This document shows positions 32,085 through 41,244 of a DNA stretch of 64,000 bases, one piece after another. The position numbers and the translations under genes were made by a program. The stretch covers positions 228,895 through 292,894 of the forward strand of contig NZ_ML703270.1 of NCBI RefSeq assembly GCF_008520305.1. The letters run 5' to 3'. Each line of letters starts with the position of its first letter. Within the stretch, counting starts at the first letter, position 1. The DNA is from Mesorhizobium sp. SARCC-RB16n. GTDB taxonomy: Bacteria > Pseudomonadota > Alphaproteobacteria > Rhizobiales > Rhizobiaceae. The notes beneath the pieces are model-generated. The model did not search any database. It saw nothing but the letters and a program-made list of their open reading frames with translations, and was not told the origin of the DNA.

Positions 32085-32888
32085 CTAGTCGGTTGCCCCG
32101 GTCGAATCGAAGGGGACGACGATGTGTCGCCGATATCTGCAGAAATCGACGATCCACCGCGCGGTTCGTCCGCTTTCTTTCATGATTCTTTCGGCGACCG
32201 GCTTTCTGCGTTTTGCGACAAGACCATTCGCGGTTCCCTCGGCGTCCCGCTCTTGGCCGAGCAGGCTTGGCAATCGGTCGCCGACGAACTGATCCTGCAC
32301 GCACAGCGCAGGGACGAGCTGGTAGATCGTCTTGCTGGACGAGGTCGCAAACGCCGGGGTGAAAATTAGATCGTCGGCGGTAATATTGATCTTTTCAGTC
32401 GCCTCGAGGAGATCGCGCGCGGCCTGTCTGGAGATGATGTAGCCTCCGGTCCCCGGATGGTTCTTGTAGAGCCTGAACGCGGAAAAACCATGACCAGCGG
32501 CGGTCCTTCGCCGATGGATGAGGGTCCTCTTGAAGTACGTCTCCAACTTGACAATGTCGGCATCGGTCGGAATCCAGCTGTCGTCGGCAAGCAACGGAGC
32601 GGCATTCGCGGAAAAAATCACGTCGTCCTCGAAGATGGCGCCGTAGCGGGCATCGTCCTGCGCCAGGATCGCCCAGCAGAGGCGGTGGCTGTGCAGGCAG
32701 GCGATCTCGCTGCCCAGCAAACGCCGGGGGGCATACATCGGATGTTGCGGTTGCTGCCCGAGTTCGGGGTGGCTGCGCGCATCGACCGCAGCAACCCGTT
32801 GGAACGCGGCGCCGATACGGGCGAACTCTGCACTTATGTGTGCAAGTCGGTCCGGGGACCGATCGAGATTTATGACTAGGCACTTCAT
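32085..32888 (-). CDS. glycosyltransferase family 25 (LPS-type), copy 2
   Basis: This has 267 residues from the ATG at 32888 (MKCLVINLDRSPDRLAHISA). It shares the VINLDRSPDRL start, EIACLHSHRLCWAILAQDDA and GAIFEDDVIFSANAAPLLAD with copy 1. It differs most in the middle (FKRTLIHRRRTAAGHGF) and at the C-terminus. It is the upstream member of a tandem duplication, 261 bp from copy 1. That spacer is AT-rich and shows no clear signal. A longer upstream frame lacks the family start. Confidence 0.85.
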   Translation of the reverse strand: MKCLVINLDRSPDRLAHISAEFARIGAAFQRVAAVDARSHPELGQQPQHPMYAPRRLLGSEIACLHSHRLCWAILAQDDARYGAIFEDDVIFSANAAPLLADDSWIPTDADIVKLETYFKRTLIHRRRTAAGHGFSAFRLYKNHPGTGGYIISRQAARDLLEATEKINITADDLIFTPAFATSSSKTIYQLVPALCVQDQFVGDRLPSLLGQERDAEGTANGLVAKRRKPVAERIMKESGRTARWIVDFCRYRRHIVVPFDSTGATD

Positions 32889-33022
32889 TGTCGACCGGGA
32901 TCTAGTGAGATGAACGTGACGAGATGATAATATAAGCAAGAAAAGCTTTAGCACGAGCTCGGCCTTTGTGCAGGGGGTTCGATCGATTTCACGGCACAGA
33001 AATCGGAAAATCAAAACGGGCC

Positions 33023-33053
33023 TTGACCTTCCAGTTACTGGAAGCACTACCTC
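33023..33053 (+). promoter_or_regulatory. CueR/MerR-type copA promoter
   Basis: TTGACC (33023-33028) and TACCTC (33048-33053) are separated by 19 bp, the over-long spacer of MerR-regulated promoters. The spacer holds the dyad CTTCCAGTTACTGGAAG, which resembles CueR/HmrR operators. It lies 35 bp upstream of copA. Confidence 0.82.
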
Positions 33054-33087
33054 GGGTTCGAAGCAGTGACATCAAGGCATTTTCGGA

Positions 33088-35595
33088 ATGACGCATTCAG
33101 ATCACGATCATCACACGCATGGCCCGCATGGCGGCTGTTGCGCGCCGAAGGGTGCTGCCGCGAATGCGGTTCTGCGCGACCCGGTCTGCGGCATGACCGT
33201 GGACCCGGCCGCCAGCAAGCCGACATCCGAGCATGGCGGCCGCCTCTATCATTTCTGCAGCGAGCGTTGCCGTTCGAAGTTCCAGGCCGAGCCTGAGAAC
33301 TACCTCACGGCCACCGACCCTGTGTGCGGCATGAGCGTCGACCGCGCCGACGCCAGGCATTTTGTCCGCCATGAAGGCCAAGGCTTCTATTTCTGCTCCG
33401 CCGGCTGCAAGGCGAAATTCGAGGCGGCGCCGCAAACCTATCTCGGCGACAGGCCGGCGCCGGCGCCGATGCCCAAGGGCACGCAATACACCTGCCCGAT
33501 GCATCCCGAGATCATCCGCGACAAGCCCGGCTCCTGCCCGATCTGCGGCATGGCGCTCGAGCCTATGGGCGTACCATCAGGCGATGAAGGCCCAAATCCC
33601 GAACTGGTCGATTTCACCAGGCGGCTCTGGGTGAGCGCGGTGCTGTCGGTCCCGCTGCTGATCGTCGCCATGGCGCCGATGGTTGGCCTGTCGCTGGAGG
33701 GCCTGGTCGAGGATCGCGCAAAAATCTGGATCGAACTGGTCCTGGCAAGCCCCGTGGTGCTCTGGGCCGCCTTCCCGTTTTTCCATCGCGGCTGGGACTC
33801 GATCCTCAACCGCAGCCCCAACATGTGGACGCTGATCTCGCTCGGCGTCGGCGCCGCCTATCTCTACAGCGTCGTCGCCACGCTCTTCCCCGACATCTTT
33901 CCGCATCAGTTTCGCGGCCATGGCGGTGCGGTGCCGGTCTATTTCGAGGCCGCCGCCGTCGTCGTCGCGCTGGTCTTCCTCGGCCAGGTGTTGGAACTGC
34001 GCGCCCGCGAAAAGACCGGATCGGCGATCCGCGCTTTGCTTGATCTCGCGCCGAAGACCGCGCGGCGGATCGCCGAGGACGGCTCCGAGACCGATGTAGC
34101 GCTGGACGGGGTCAAGGCCGGCGATCGCCTGCGCATCCGTCCTGGCGATGCCGTCCCGGTCGACGGCACGGTGTTGGAAGGCCGCTCCTCCATCGACGAA
34201 TCGATGATCACTGGCGAACCCTTGCCGGTCGAGAAGGCCGAAGGCGATGCCTTGACCGGCGGCACGCTCAACAAGAACGGCTCGCTGATCATGCGCGCCG
34301 AGCGGATCGGCGCCGAGACCACGCTGTCGCGCATCGTCGAACTCGTCGCCAAGGCACAACGCTCGCGCGCCCCGATTCAGGGCTTGGCCGACCGTGTTTC
34401 CTTCTACTTTGTCCCGGCCGTCGTCCTGGTCGCCATCGCCGCGTTCACCGCCTGGGCGATCTTCGGCCCCGAGCCCAGCCTGATCTTCGCCATCGTCTCG
34501 GCGGTTTCGGTGCTGATCATCGCCTGTCCCTGTGCGCTGGGTCTCGCCACGCCGATGTCGATCATGACCGCCACCGGGCGCGGCGCGCATGCCGGCGTGC
34601 TGATCAAGGAAGCCGCCGCGCTCGAACGCTTCGCCTCCGTCGACACCTTGATCGTCGACAAGACCGGCACGCTAACCGAGGGCCGGCCGAAACTGACAGA
34701 TGTCGTCGCGGCAACGGGCTTTTCCGAGAACGAATTGCTGGGCTACGCCGCGACCCTGGAAAAAGGGTCGGAGCACCCGCTGGCCGAGGCCATCGTCGAC
34801 GGAGCGGGCCAGCGCGGCGTGAAGATCGCCGAGGCCAGCGGTTTCGAGGCGGTTACCGGCAAGGGCGTTTCCGGCACGGTATCGGGCAAGAAGGTCGCGC
34901 TCGGCAATGCCGCGATGATGGCCGATCTCGCCATCGACGTTTCCGCGGTCCTGGCCAGCGTGGAAGCCTTGCAGGGCGATGGCAAGACGGCGATGTTCGT
35001 CGCCGTCGACGGCAGGCTGGCCGGCATCGTCGCCGTCGCCGATCCGGTCAAGGCGACCACGGCCGAGGCGATCAAGGCGCTGCATGACAGCGGGCTGAGG
35101 ATCATCATGGCGACAGGCGACAATGAGCGCACCGCCAGGGCGATTGCTGGAAGTCTCGGCATCGACGAGGTTCGGGCAGGTCTATTGCCGGAACAGAAGG
35201 CCTCGCTCGTCGACGAACTGCGCGGCAAGGGTGCCGGCGTCGCCATGGCCGGCGACGGCGTCAACGATGCGCCGGCGCTGGCTGCGGCCGATGTCGGCAT
35301 CGCCATGGGAACGGGCGCGGATGTCGCGGTCGAAAGCGCCGGCATCACCTTGGTCAAGGGCGACCTCAACGGCATCGTCCGCGCCCGCACCTTGGCCCAG
35401 GCGACCATCGGCAACATCCGGCAGAACCTGTTCTTCGCCTTTCTTTACAATGTGCTTGGCGTGCCAGTCGCGGCCGGCGTGCTCTATCCGCTCACCGGCA
35501 CGCTTCTGTCGCCGATGCTGGCGGCGGCGGCGATGAGCCTGTCCTCGGTCTCGGTGATCGCAAACGCATTGCGGCTCAGAACGTTGAAACTCTGA
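33088..35595 (+). CDS. copA: copper-exporting P1B-type ATPase with YHS domains
   Basis: The ATPase has 835 residues. The N-terminus is His-rich (HSDHDHHTHGPHGG). Two YHS metal-binding domains follow (DPVCGMTVDPAAS about 31-43; DPVCGMSVDRADA about 78-90), then a heavy-metal-binding segment YTCPMHPEIIRDKPGSCPIC. This replaces the usual CxxC HMA domain. The ATPase core has ACPCALGLATP near residue 480, phosphorylated D in DKTGTLTEGRP near 523, and GDGVNDAPALAAADVG. It exports Cu(I) (possibly Ag(I)). The promoter at 33023-33053 fits CueR control. A DUF305 protein follows after 43 bp. Confidence 0.93.
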   Translation: MTHSDHDHHTHGPHGGCCAPKGAAANAVLRDPVCGMTVDPAASKPTSEHGGRLYHFCSERCRSKFQAEPENYLTATDPVCGMSVDRADARHFVRHEGQGFYFCSAGCKAKFEAAPQTYLGDRPAPAPMPKGTQYTCPMHPEIIRDKPGSCPICGMALEPMGVPSGDEGPNPELVDFTRRLWVSAVLSVPLLIVAMAPMVGLSLEGLVEDRAKIWIELVLASPVVLWAAFPFFHRGWDSILNRSPNMWTLISLGVGAAYLYSVVATLFPDIFPHQFRGHGGAVPVYFEAAAVVVALVFLGQVLELRAREKTGSAIRALLDLAPKTARRIAEDGSETDVALDGVKAGDRLRIRPGDAVPVDGTVLEGRSSIDESMITGEPLPVEKAEGDALTGGTLNKNGSLIMRAERIGAETTLSRIVELVAKAQRSRAPIQGLADRVSFYFVPAVVLVAIAAFTAWAIFGPEPSLIFAIVSAVSVLIIACPCALGLATPMSIMTATGRGAHAGVLIKEAAALERFASVDTLIVDKTGTLTEGRPKLTDVVAATGFSENELLGYAATLEKGSEHPLAEAIVDGAGQRGVKIAEASGFEAVTGKGVSGTVSGKKVALGNAAMMADLAIDVSAVLASVEALQGDGKTAMFVAVDGRLAGIVAVADPVKATTAEAIKALHDSGLRIIMATGDNERTARAIAGSLGIDEVRAGLLPEQKASLVDELRGKGAGVAMAGDGVNDAPALAAADVGIAMGTGADVAVESAGITLVKGDLNGIVRARTLAQATIGNIRQNLFFAFLYNVLGVPVAAGVLYPLTGTLLSPMLAAAAMSLSSVSVIANALRLRTLKL

Positions 35596-35638
35596 GATTA
35601 ACCCCCAGATACGAAACCCAACCAACAGGAGACCATGA

Positions 35639-36031
35639 ATGACCTTGGCTAAAAAACTCGTGCTGCTGCTGATGGCGGCCGGAATGCTGCTCGCAGTCTT
35701 CCTCGAAAGCGTGCCGGCGCGGAGCGAGGAGATGAAGCACGACATGGGTGCCATGGCCATGGGGGCGGAAAGCCCTTCGACGGCGGGCTACGAGGCGGCG
35801 ATGGACAAGATGCATACCGACATGATGGCCTCGCAATATACCGGCAACGCCGATGTCGATTTTGTCCGCGGCATGATTCCGCATCATCAGGGCGCGATCG
35901 ACATGGCCAAGGTCGAGCTTGCCAACGGCAAGGATCCGGAAATCCGCAAACTCGCCGAAGGCGTCATCGCCGCGCAGGAAGCCGAAATCAAGCAGATGCA
36001 GGACTGGCTCGTCGCCCATCCGGTGAAATAG
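35639..36031 (+). CDS. DUF305 (CopM-type) periplasmic copper-associated protein
   Basis: The protein has 130 residues. A signal peptide or anchor covers about 1-28 (KKLVLLLMAAGMLLAVFLES). The mature part is Met/His-rich (EEMKHDMGAMAMG; MDKMHTDMMASQY) and has the DUF305 motif MIPHHQGAIDMAKVEL. DUF305 proteins such as CopM bind copper in the periplasm. Its position after copA supports a copper-handling job. AACAGGAGACC upstream marks the start; an ATG 4 bp earlier is out of frame. Confidence 0.85.
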   Translation: MTLAKKLVLLLMAAGMLLAVFLESVPARSEEMKHDMGAMAMGAESPSTAGYEAAMDKMHTDMMASQYTGNADVDFVRGMIPHHQGAIDMAKVELANGKDPEIRKLAEGVIAAQEAEIKQMQDWLVAHPVK

Positions 36032-36124
36032 GCCTTCCGGGCATAGCAAGGCGGGCTGCGGCGAGAACGCCCTGGATTTCTCGCCCCGCCTGTGATGCGA
36101 TCCGGCCTGAACTGGAGCCATGCC

Positions 36125-36970
36125 ATGCCATCGAGCGTCAAAACCACCACGCTGCCCTCTGGCGAAGCCATCCCCACTCTCGGCCAGGGCACGTGGAAGA
36201 TGGGCGAGGATTCGCGCCGTCGCTCCGAGGAGGTGAATGCCCTCAAGCTCGGTCTCGATCTCGGCATCAGGCTGATCGATACCGCCGAAATGTATGCCGG
36301 CGGAGGCGCCGAGGAGGTTGTGGCGCAGGCCATTGCCGGGCGCCGCGACGGTGTCTTCCTGGTCTCCAAGGTCCTGCCTTCCAACGCTTCACGCGCCGGC
36401 GTGCAGCGCGCCTGCGAGAACAGCCTGAAGCGCCTCGCCACCGACCGCATCGACCTCTATCTTCTGCATTGGCCGGGCAGCGTGCCCCTGTCGGAAACGG
36501 TCGAAGCCTTCGAGGCGCTGAAAAAAGCCGGCAAGATCCGGCATTGGGGCGTCAGCAATTTCGACACCGACGAGATGCAGGAATTGGCGCACCTGCGCGA
36601 CGGCGGCAATGTCCAGACCAACCAGGTGCTCTACAATCTGGTTCGCCGCGGCCTGGAATTCGATCTCACGCCCTGGATGAGGAAACGCGGCATCCCACTG
36701 ATGGCCTATTCGCCGGTGGAGCAAGGCTCGCTGGCGCGCAATGCCAGGCTTGACGCCGTCGCCGCCCGCCACGGTGCGACACCGGCGCAAATCGCCTTGG
36801 CCTGGGTGATGCGACAGGATGGCGTCATCGCCATTCCCAAGGCCAGCAGCCAGGAGCACGTCCGCCAGAATGTCGCCGCGTTGGACATAGAGCTTACCCC
36901 GCAGGACATCGCCGATCTCGACCATGCGTTCCCGCCACCGACACGCAAGCGCGGACTGGAGATGATCTAG
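36125..36970 (+). CDS. aldo/keto reductase
   Basis: This is an NADPH-dependent oxidoreductase of 281 residues. The catalytic tetrad is visible: D and Y in DTAEMYAGGG, K in VSKVLPSNAS, and H in LLHWPGSVPL. The cofactor region includes WGVSNFDTDE, NQVLYNLVRRGLE and AIPKASSQEHV. I chose the ATG at 36125 (MPSSVKTTTLPSGEAIPTLG), which gives the standard AKR start; an ATG 11 codons earlier lacks support. The substrate is unknown. It converges with mutS. Confidence 0.9.
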   Translation: MPSSVKTTTLPSGEAIPTLGQGTWKMGEDSRRRSEEVNALKLGLDLGIRLIDTAEMYAGGGAEEVVAQAIAGRRDGVFLVSKVLPSNASRAGVQRACENSLKRLATDRIDLYLLHWPGSVPLSETVEAFEALKKAGKIRHWGVSNFDTDEMQELAHLRDGGNVQTNQVLYNLVRRGLEFDLTPWMRKRGIPLMAYSPVEQGSLARNARLDAVAARHGATPAQIALAWVMRQDGVIAIPKASSQEHVRQNVAALDIELTPQDIADLDHAFPPPTRKRGLEMI

Positions 36971-36991
36971 AACGGTGGGTGACACCGCCCG

Positions 36992-39763
36992 CTACTTCCC
37001 CGCCAGCTCCTTAAGCCGATAAAGCGCCTCCAGCGCTTCCTTCGGCGTCATCTCGTCGGGGTTGATGTCACAGAGCGCGGCGCCCAGCGCGTCGCTCTTC
37101 ACCGGCTTTGGTGCTTCCCGCTTCAGCGCCACCGAAAACAGCGGCAGGTCGTCGACGAGCCGGTTGGTCTTGCCGGAGACCTCGCCTTCCTCCAACTGAT
37201 GCAACACCGCCTTGGCCCGGTCGACCACCGCTTCCGGCAGACCGGCGAGCCGCGCCACCTGCACGCCGTAGGACCGGTCGGCCGCACCCTTGCCGACCTC
37301 GTGCAGGAAAACGACGTCGCCTTCCCATTCCTTGACCCGCATGGTGACGTTGGAAAGCCGCGCCAGCTTGCCGGCGAGCGAGGTCATTTCGTGGAAATGG
37401 GTGGCGAAGATTGCCCGGCAGCGGTTCTTCTCATGCAGATATTCCACCGCCGCCCAGGCGATCGACAGCCCGTCGAACGTTGCGGTGCCGCGGCCGATCT
37501 CGTCGAGGATCACCAGCGCGCGTTCGCCGGCCTGGTTGAGGATTGCCGCCGTCTCGACCATCTCGACCATGAAGGTCGAACGACCGCGCGCCAGGTCGTC
37601 CGAAGCGCCGACACGCGAGAACAGGCGATCGACGACGCCGATATGGGCGCTCTGCGCCGGCACGAAGGAGCCGGTCTGGGCCAGGATCGCGATCAGCGCG
37701 TTCTGCCGCAGAAACGTCGACTTGCCACCCATGTTGGGGCCGGTCAGCAGCCAGATCGCGCCGTTCTTGGCACTGCCTTCCGGCGAGAGGTCGCAATCAT
37801 TGGCGACGAACGGGCCTTCGCCCGAACGGCGCAGGGCCTGTTCGACCACTGGATGCCGGCCACCGGAAATCTCGAAGGCAAGGCTGGAATCCACCACCGG
37901 CCGGCACCAGGCCTCGCTTTCCGACAGAAGCGCGAGTGCCGCCGACACGTCGAGCACGGCAAGCGCATCGGCGCCGGCACGGATCGCCTCGGCCTCGCCG
38001 ACCGCTTCCGCCGTCAGCGCATCGAAGGCGGCCAGTTCGATGCTCAGTGCCCGGTCGGCGGCATTGGCGATCTTGGTCTCGAGTTCGGCGAGTTCCGTCG
38101 TGGTGAAGCGCATGGCATTGGCCATGGTCTGGCGGTGGATGAAGCGTGCCTTGGCGCCATCACTGCCGGTCATGACGGCGTGATGGTTGGCCGTCACCTC
38201 GATGTAATAGCCGAGCACATTGTTGTGCCGGATCTTCAGCGAACGAATGCCGGTCTCCTCGATCAGCGAGCGCTCCAGCCCGGCGATCACTTTTCGCGAC
38301 TCGTCGCGCAGCGCCCGCATCTCGTCGAGTTCGGCATGGTAGCCGCCGCGAACGAAACCGCCGTCGCGTTTGAGCAGCGGCAGTTCCTCGCCGAGCGCCT
38401 GGGTGAGATGCTGTGCAAGTGCCTTGGGCAGCGCCTGAATTGCGGCCATTGCGCCGGCCAATTCCTGGGGCAGGGCGGTCGCGGCAAAGGTTTCGGCGAT
38501 CGCACCTGCCGCTTCGAAGCCGGCGCGCAGCGCGCCGAGATCGCGTGGGCCGCCGCGGTTGAGCGCTAGCCGGGATAGGGCGCGGGGCATGTCGGCGACG
38601 CTCTTCAGGCTCGCCCGCACCGCCTGGCAGAGCCGCACCTCGGAACGGAAGAACGACACCGAGTCCAGGCGTGCGCCAATTGCCGCCGGATCGGTCAGCG
38701 GCGCCATCAGCCGGTCGGCGAGCAGCCTCGCGCCGCCGCCGGTCACGGTGCGATCGATCGCCTTGAACAGCGAACCCTCGCGGTTGCCGGACAGCGTGCG
38801 CAACAGTTCGAGATTGCCGCGCGTCGCCGGATCGATGAACAGGGTCGAGCCCTGCTCCTCGCGCTCGGGCCGCGACAATGGCGGCCGCTCGGCCTTCTGC
38901 GTCTTCTCGACATAGGCGATGGCGCCCGAGATCGCCGACAGTTCGGCGCGCGAGAACGTACCGAAACTGTCCGGCGTCGCCACCTCGAAAAAGCGCGCGA
39001 TCCGTCCCGTGGCCGAGGCCGAATCGAACAGGCTCGGCGGCTGTGGGCTGGCTACGCGTCCGAGCACGTCGAAAACCGGCTTCAGCTCGGGATCGTGGAA
39101 CACCGGCTCGGCGACGATCAGCTCACGTGGATCGACACGGAAGATGTCGGCGAGCAGCCGGTCGGCGGTGGTTTCCGCGACGCGGAAGGCGCCGGTCGAG
39201 ATGTCGATCCAGGCAATTGCAAAGGCTCCTTGGTTCCCTGTCGCGCTGCCGCGCTCCCCGCCTCTTGGATCGCTACCGCCCTTCACCCTGCCCAGCGCCA
39301 TCAGGAAACTCGATTCCGACGGCGCCAGCAATTTGTCCTCGGTGATGGTGCCGGGCGTCACCAGCCGCACCACGTCGCGGCGCACCACCGATTTGGAGCC
39401 GCGCTTCTTGGCTTCGGCCGGGTCCTCGATCTGCTCGCAGACGGCGACGCGGAATCCCTGGCCGATCAGCTTCTGCAGATAGTCGTCGGCCGCATGCACC
39501 GGCACGCCGCACATCGGGATGTCGTGGCCTTGGTGCTTGCCGCGTTTGGTGAGCACGATGCCGAGCGCCCGGCTCGCCTTCTCGGCATCGTCGAAGAACA
39601 GCTCGTAGAAATCGCCCATGCGGTAGAACAGCAGCGAATCCGGGTTCGCCGCCTTGATCTCGATGAATTGCTCCATCATCGGCGTCACGGCGGCAGCGCC
39701 GGGCTGTGGCGGCGTCGTCACCTCGGGAGCGGCGTCGGGCTCGTTCGGGCTGTGCATGTTCAT
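36992..39763 (-). CDS. mutS: DNA mismatch repair protein MutS
   Basis: MutS recognises mismatches and starts repair with MutL. It has 923 residues. The N-terminal mismatch-reading domain has [17 protein letters not shown] (the F-x-E motif). The connector, lever and clamp domains follow. The ATPase has Walker [14 protein letters not shown], and [20 protein letters not shown] as Walker B and signature. The C-terminal [14 protein letters not shown] and the helical dimer region are present. It has an extra segment ([18 protein letters not shown]) in domain I/II relative to E. coli. It converges with the aldo/keto reductase gene. Confidence 0.97.
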   Translation of the reverse strand: MNMHSPNEPDAAPEVTTPPQPGAAAVTPMMEQFIEIKAANPDSLLFYRMGDFYELFFDDAEKASRALGIVLTKRGKHQGHDIPMCGVPVHAADDYLQKLIGQGFRVAVCEQIEDPAEAKKRGSKSVVRRDVVRLVTPGTITEDKLLAPSESSFLMALGRVKGGSDPRGGERGSATGNQGAFAIAWIDISTGAFRVAETTADRLLADIFRVDPRELIVAEPVFHDPELKPVFDVLGRVASPQPPSLFDSASATGRIARFFEVATPDSFGTFSRAELSAISGAIAYVEKTQKAERPPLSRPEREEQGSTLFIDPATRGNLELLRTLSGNREGSLFKAIDRTVTGGGARLLADRLMAPLTDPAAIGARLDSVSFFRSEVRLCQAVRASLKSVADMPRALSRLALNRGGPRDLGALRAGFEAAGAIAETFAATALPQELAGAMAAIQALPKALAQHLTQALGEELPLLKRDGGFVRGGYHAELDEMRALRDESRKVIAGLERSLIEETGIRSLKIRHNNVLGYYIEVTANHHAVMTGSDGAKARFIHRQTMANAMRFTTTELAELETKIANAADRALSIELAAFDALTAEAVGEAEAIRAGADALAVLDVSAALALLSESEAWCRPVVDSSLAFEISGGRHPVVEQALRRSGEGPFVANDCDLSPEGSAKNGAIWLLTGPNMGGKSTFLRQNALIAILAQTGSFVPAQSAHIGVVDRLFSRVGASDDLARGRSTFMVEMVETAAILNQAGERALVILDEIGRGTATFDGLSIAWAAVEYLHEKNRCRAIFATHFHEMTSLAGKLARLSNVTMRVKEWEGDVVFLHEVGKGAADRSYGVQVARLAGLPEAVVDRAKAVLHQLEEGEVSGKTNRLVDDLPLFSVALKREAPKPVKSDALGAALCDINPDEMTPKEALEALYRLKELAGK

Positions 39764-39876
39764 GGCGCGGCACGCTAGCAGATGTGATGGCGGGGTTTAA
39801 TGCCGGGGGCTTAGAAAGCAGGGGAAGACTGCGCTGCAGTCATCGTTGCTGACGGCTCCGCAGGCATTGCAACGCG

Positions 39877-41112
39877 ATGACAGCAGACCTAATCATCCCT
39901 GAGCACGAGGCGAGATCGATGGACAGGTTTGGCCGGGAAACGTTCGAGGAGATGATCGGTCCGGTCCGTTCGCCCTTCGAGCGGCTGCGACTGGACATCG
40001 CGCTGCGCGCGGGCCGCCTTCTTGGCAAGGCCCGGCTTTCGGCCGCCAAGCGGATACCCTTCCTTCTTCCGGTTCATGGCCCTTTGCGCGGTCTCGACGG
40101 TGGCATGGTCGTTTCGGTCTACGCGATCAGTCACGATCCGCTGATACTCTACACGCCTGTCGGTGGCGCCCGCCCGCTCTCCACCGTTGCCGCCATCGGC
40201 AGGCGGCTGGCAAAACGGCGTGCGACCTTGCTGTTGTCGCCGAACTGGACATTGGAGCGGCCGGCCGTCGTCGCCAGGATGGGCGGGGACCTAGCTTGGT
40301 ACCGCGAGCGATTTCCGCTTCACGAGCTGATTTTCCTCTGCAACACCGAGGAGGAGCGCCGCCTCGTCGTCGCGGCCGGCGGCAGCGCGATCGTCTCCAA
40401 TCATAATCTCATGGTCTCGGAAGAGATGTTCCGTCCGCTCCCGGACGTGCCGGTCATATTCGATGCCGTCTACAATGGCCGCATCTCGCCCACCAAGCGC
40501 CATTATCTCGCGTTGGACATTGAAAGGCTGGTCCATATCACATTCTCGATCGGCGAGATGCCACCGGCCGGCGCCCGCGCCTTTGTCCGCCGCCTGCGGG
40601 CGCGGTCAGCGCTGCACCACATCGCCAACCCGATCATCGGCGGCATGACCGCCAAGCTGACCGCGCCTGAAGTCAATCGTGTCTACAACCAGGCCGCCGT
40701 CGGACTTTGCCTGTCGGCCGAGGAGGGGGCGATGTATTCCTCCATGGAGTACCTGCTCGCCGGCCTGCCGATCGTCAGCACGCCAAGCCTTGGCGGCCGG
40801 GACGTCTTTTTCGACCCGGATTATTGCATGGTCGTCGAGCCGGAGCCGCCCGCCATCAGGCGCGCAGTCGAGCGGTTGCGCGACCGCGCCATCCCGCGTG
40901 ACGAAATACGTGGCCGAACGCTGGAAAAAGTGCGGGCCGGGCGACTGGAACTGGCGGCGTATCTATCGGCATTGAAGCGGCGTCTGGGCAGCAGCGACCC
41001 GCCATTCTCCCAATGGCCATTTCAGGGTGCAGGGACCCTGATGCGCTGGGCAACGGTGCGCCAGCACGCGCGCGAGATCGCGGCATCCAGGACGCCACAA
41101 GAACGGCCCTGA
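39877..41112 (+). CDS. glycosyltransferase GT4-like
   Basis: The protein has 411 residues. The C-terminal half looks like a GT-B fold nucleotide-sugar domain: LCLSAEEGAMYSSMEYLLAG (with an E-x7-E-like pattern), then PIVSTPSLGGRDVFFDPDYC and VEPEPPAIRRAVERL. The N-terminal half is less typical (ISHDPLILYTPVGGARPLST; LLLSPNWTLERPAVVARMGG; IVSNHNLMVSEEMFRP). Acceptor and donor are unknown. It is a single gene between mutS (divergent) and the malic enzyme gene. Confidence 0.7.
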   Translation: MTADLIIPEHEARSMDRFGRETFEEMIGPVRSPFERLRLDIALRAGRLLGKARLSAAKRIPFLLPVHGPLRGLDGGMVVSVYAISHDPLILYTPVGGARPLSTVAAIGRRLAKRRATLLLSPNWTLERPAVVARMGGDLAWYRERFPLHELIFLCNTEEERRLVVAAGGSAIVSNHNLMVSEEMFRPLPDVPVIFDAVYNGRISPTKRHYLALDIERLVHITFSIGEMPPAGARAFVRRLRARSALHHIANPIIGGMTAKLTAPEVNRVYNQAAVGLCLSAEEGAMYSSMEYLLAGLPIVSTPSLGGRDVFFDPDYCMVVEPEPPAIRRAVERLRDRAIPRDEIRGRTLEKVRAGRLELAAYLSALKRRLGSSDPPFSQWPFQGAGTLMRWATVRQHAREIAASRTPQERP

Positions 41113-41244
41113 CCGGCCGTGTCCGCTTTGAAGCAGCTTTGCAGAGCTTCGTGGTTTACACGCGGCGGCCCGTGGTCTTAATTCGCAGACACAGAGGCGC
41201 CCGCTTCAAGGAGGTGCCGCACCGGCGAGGAAATCAAAAGCATC

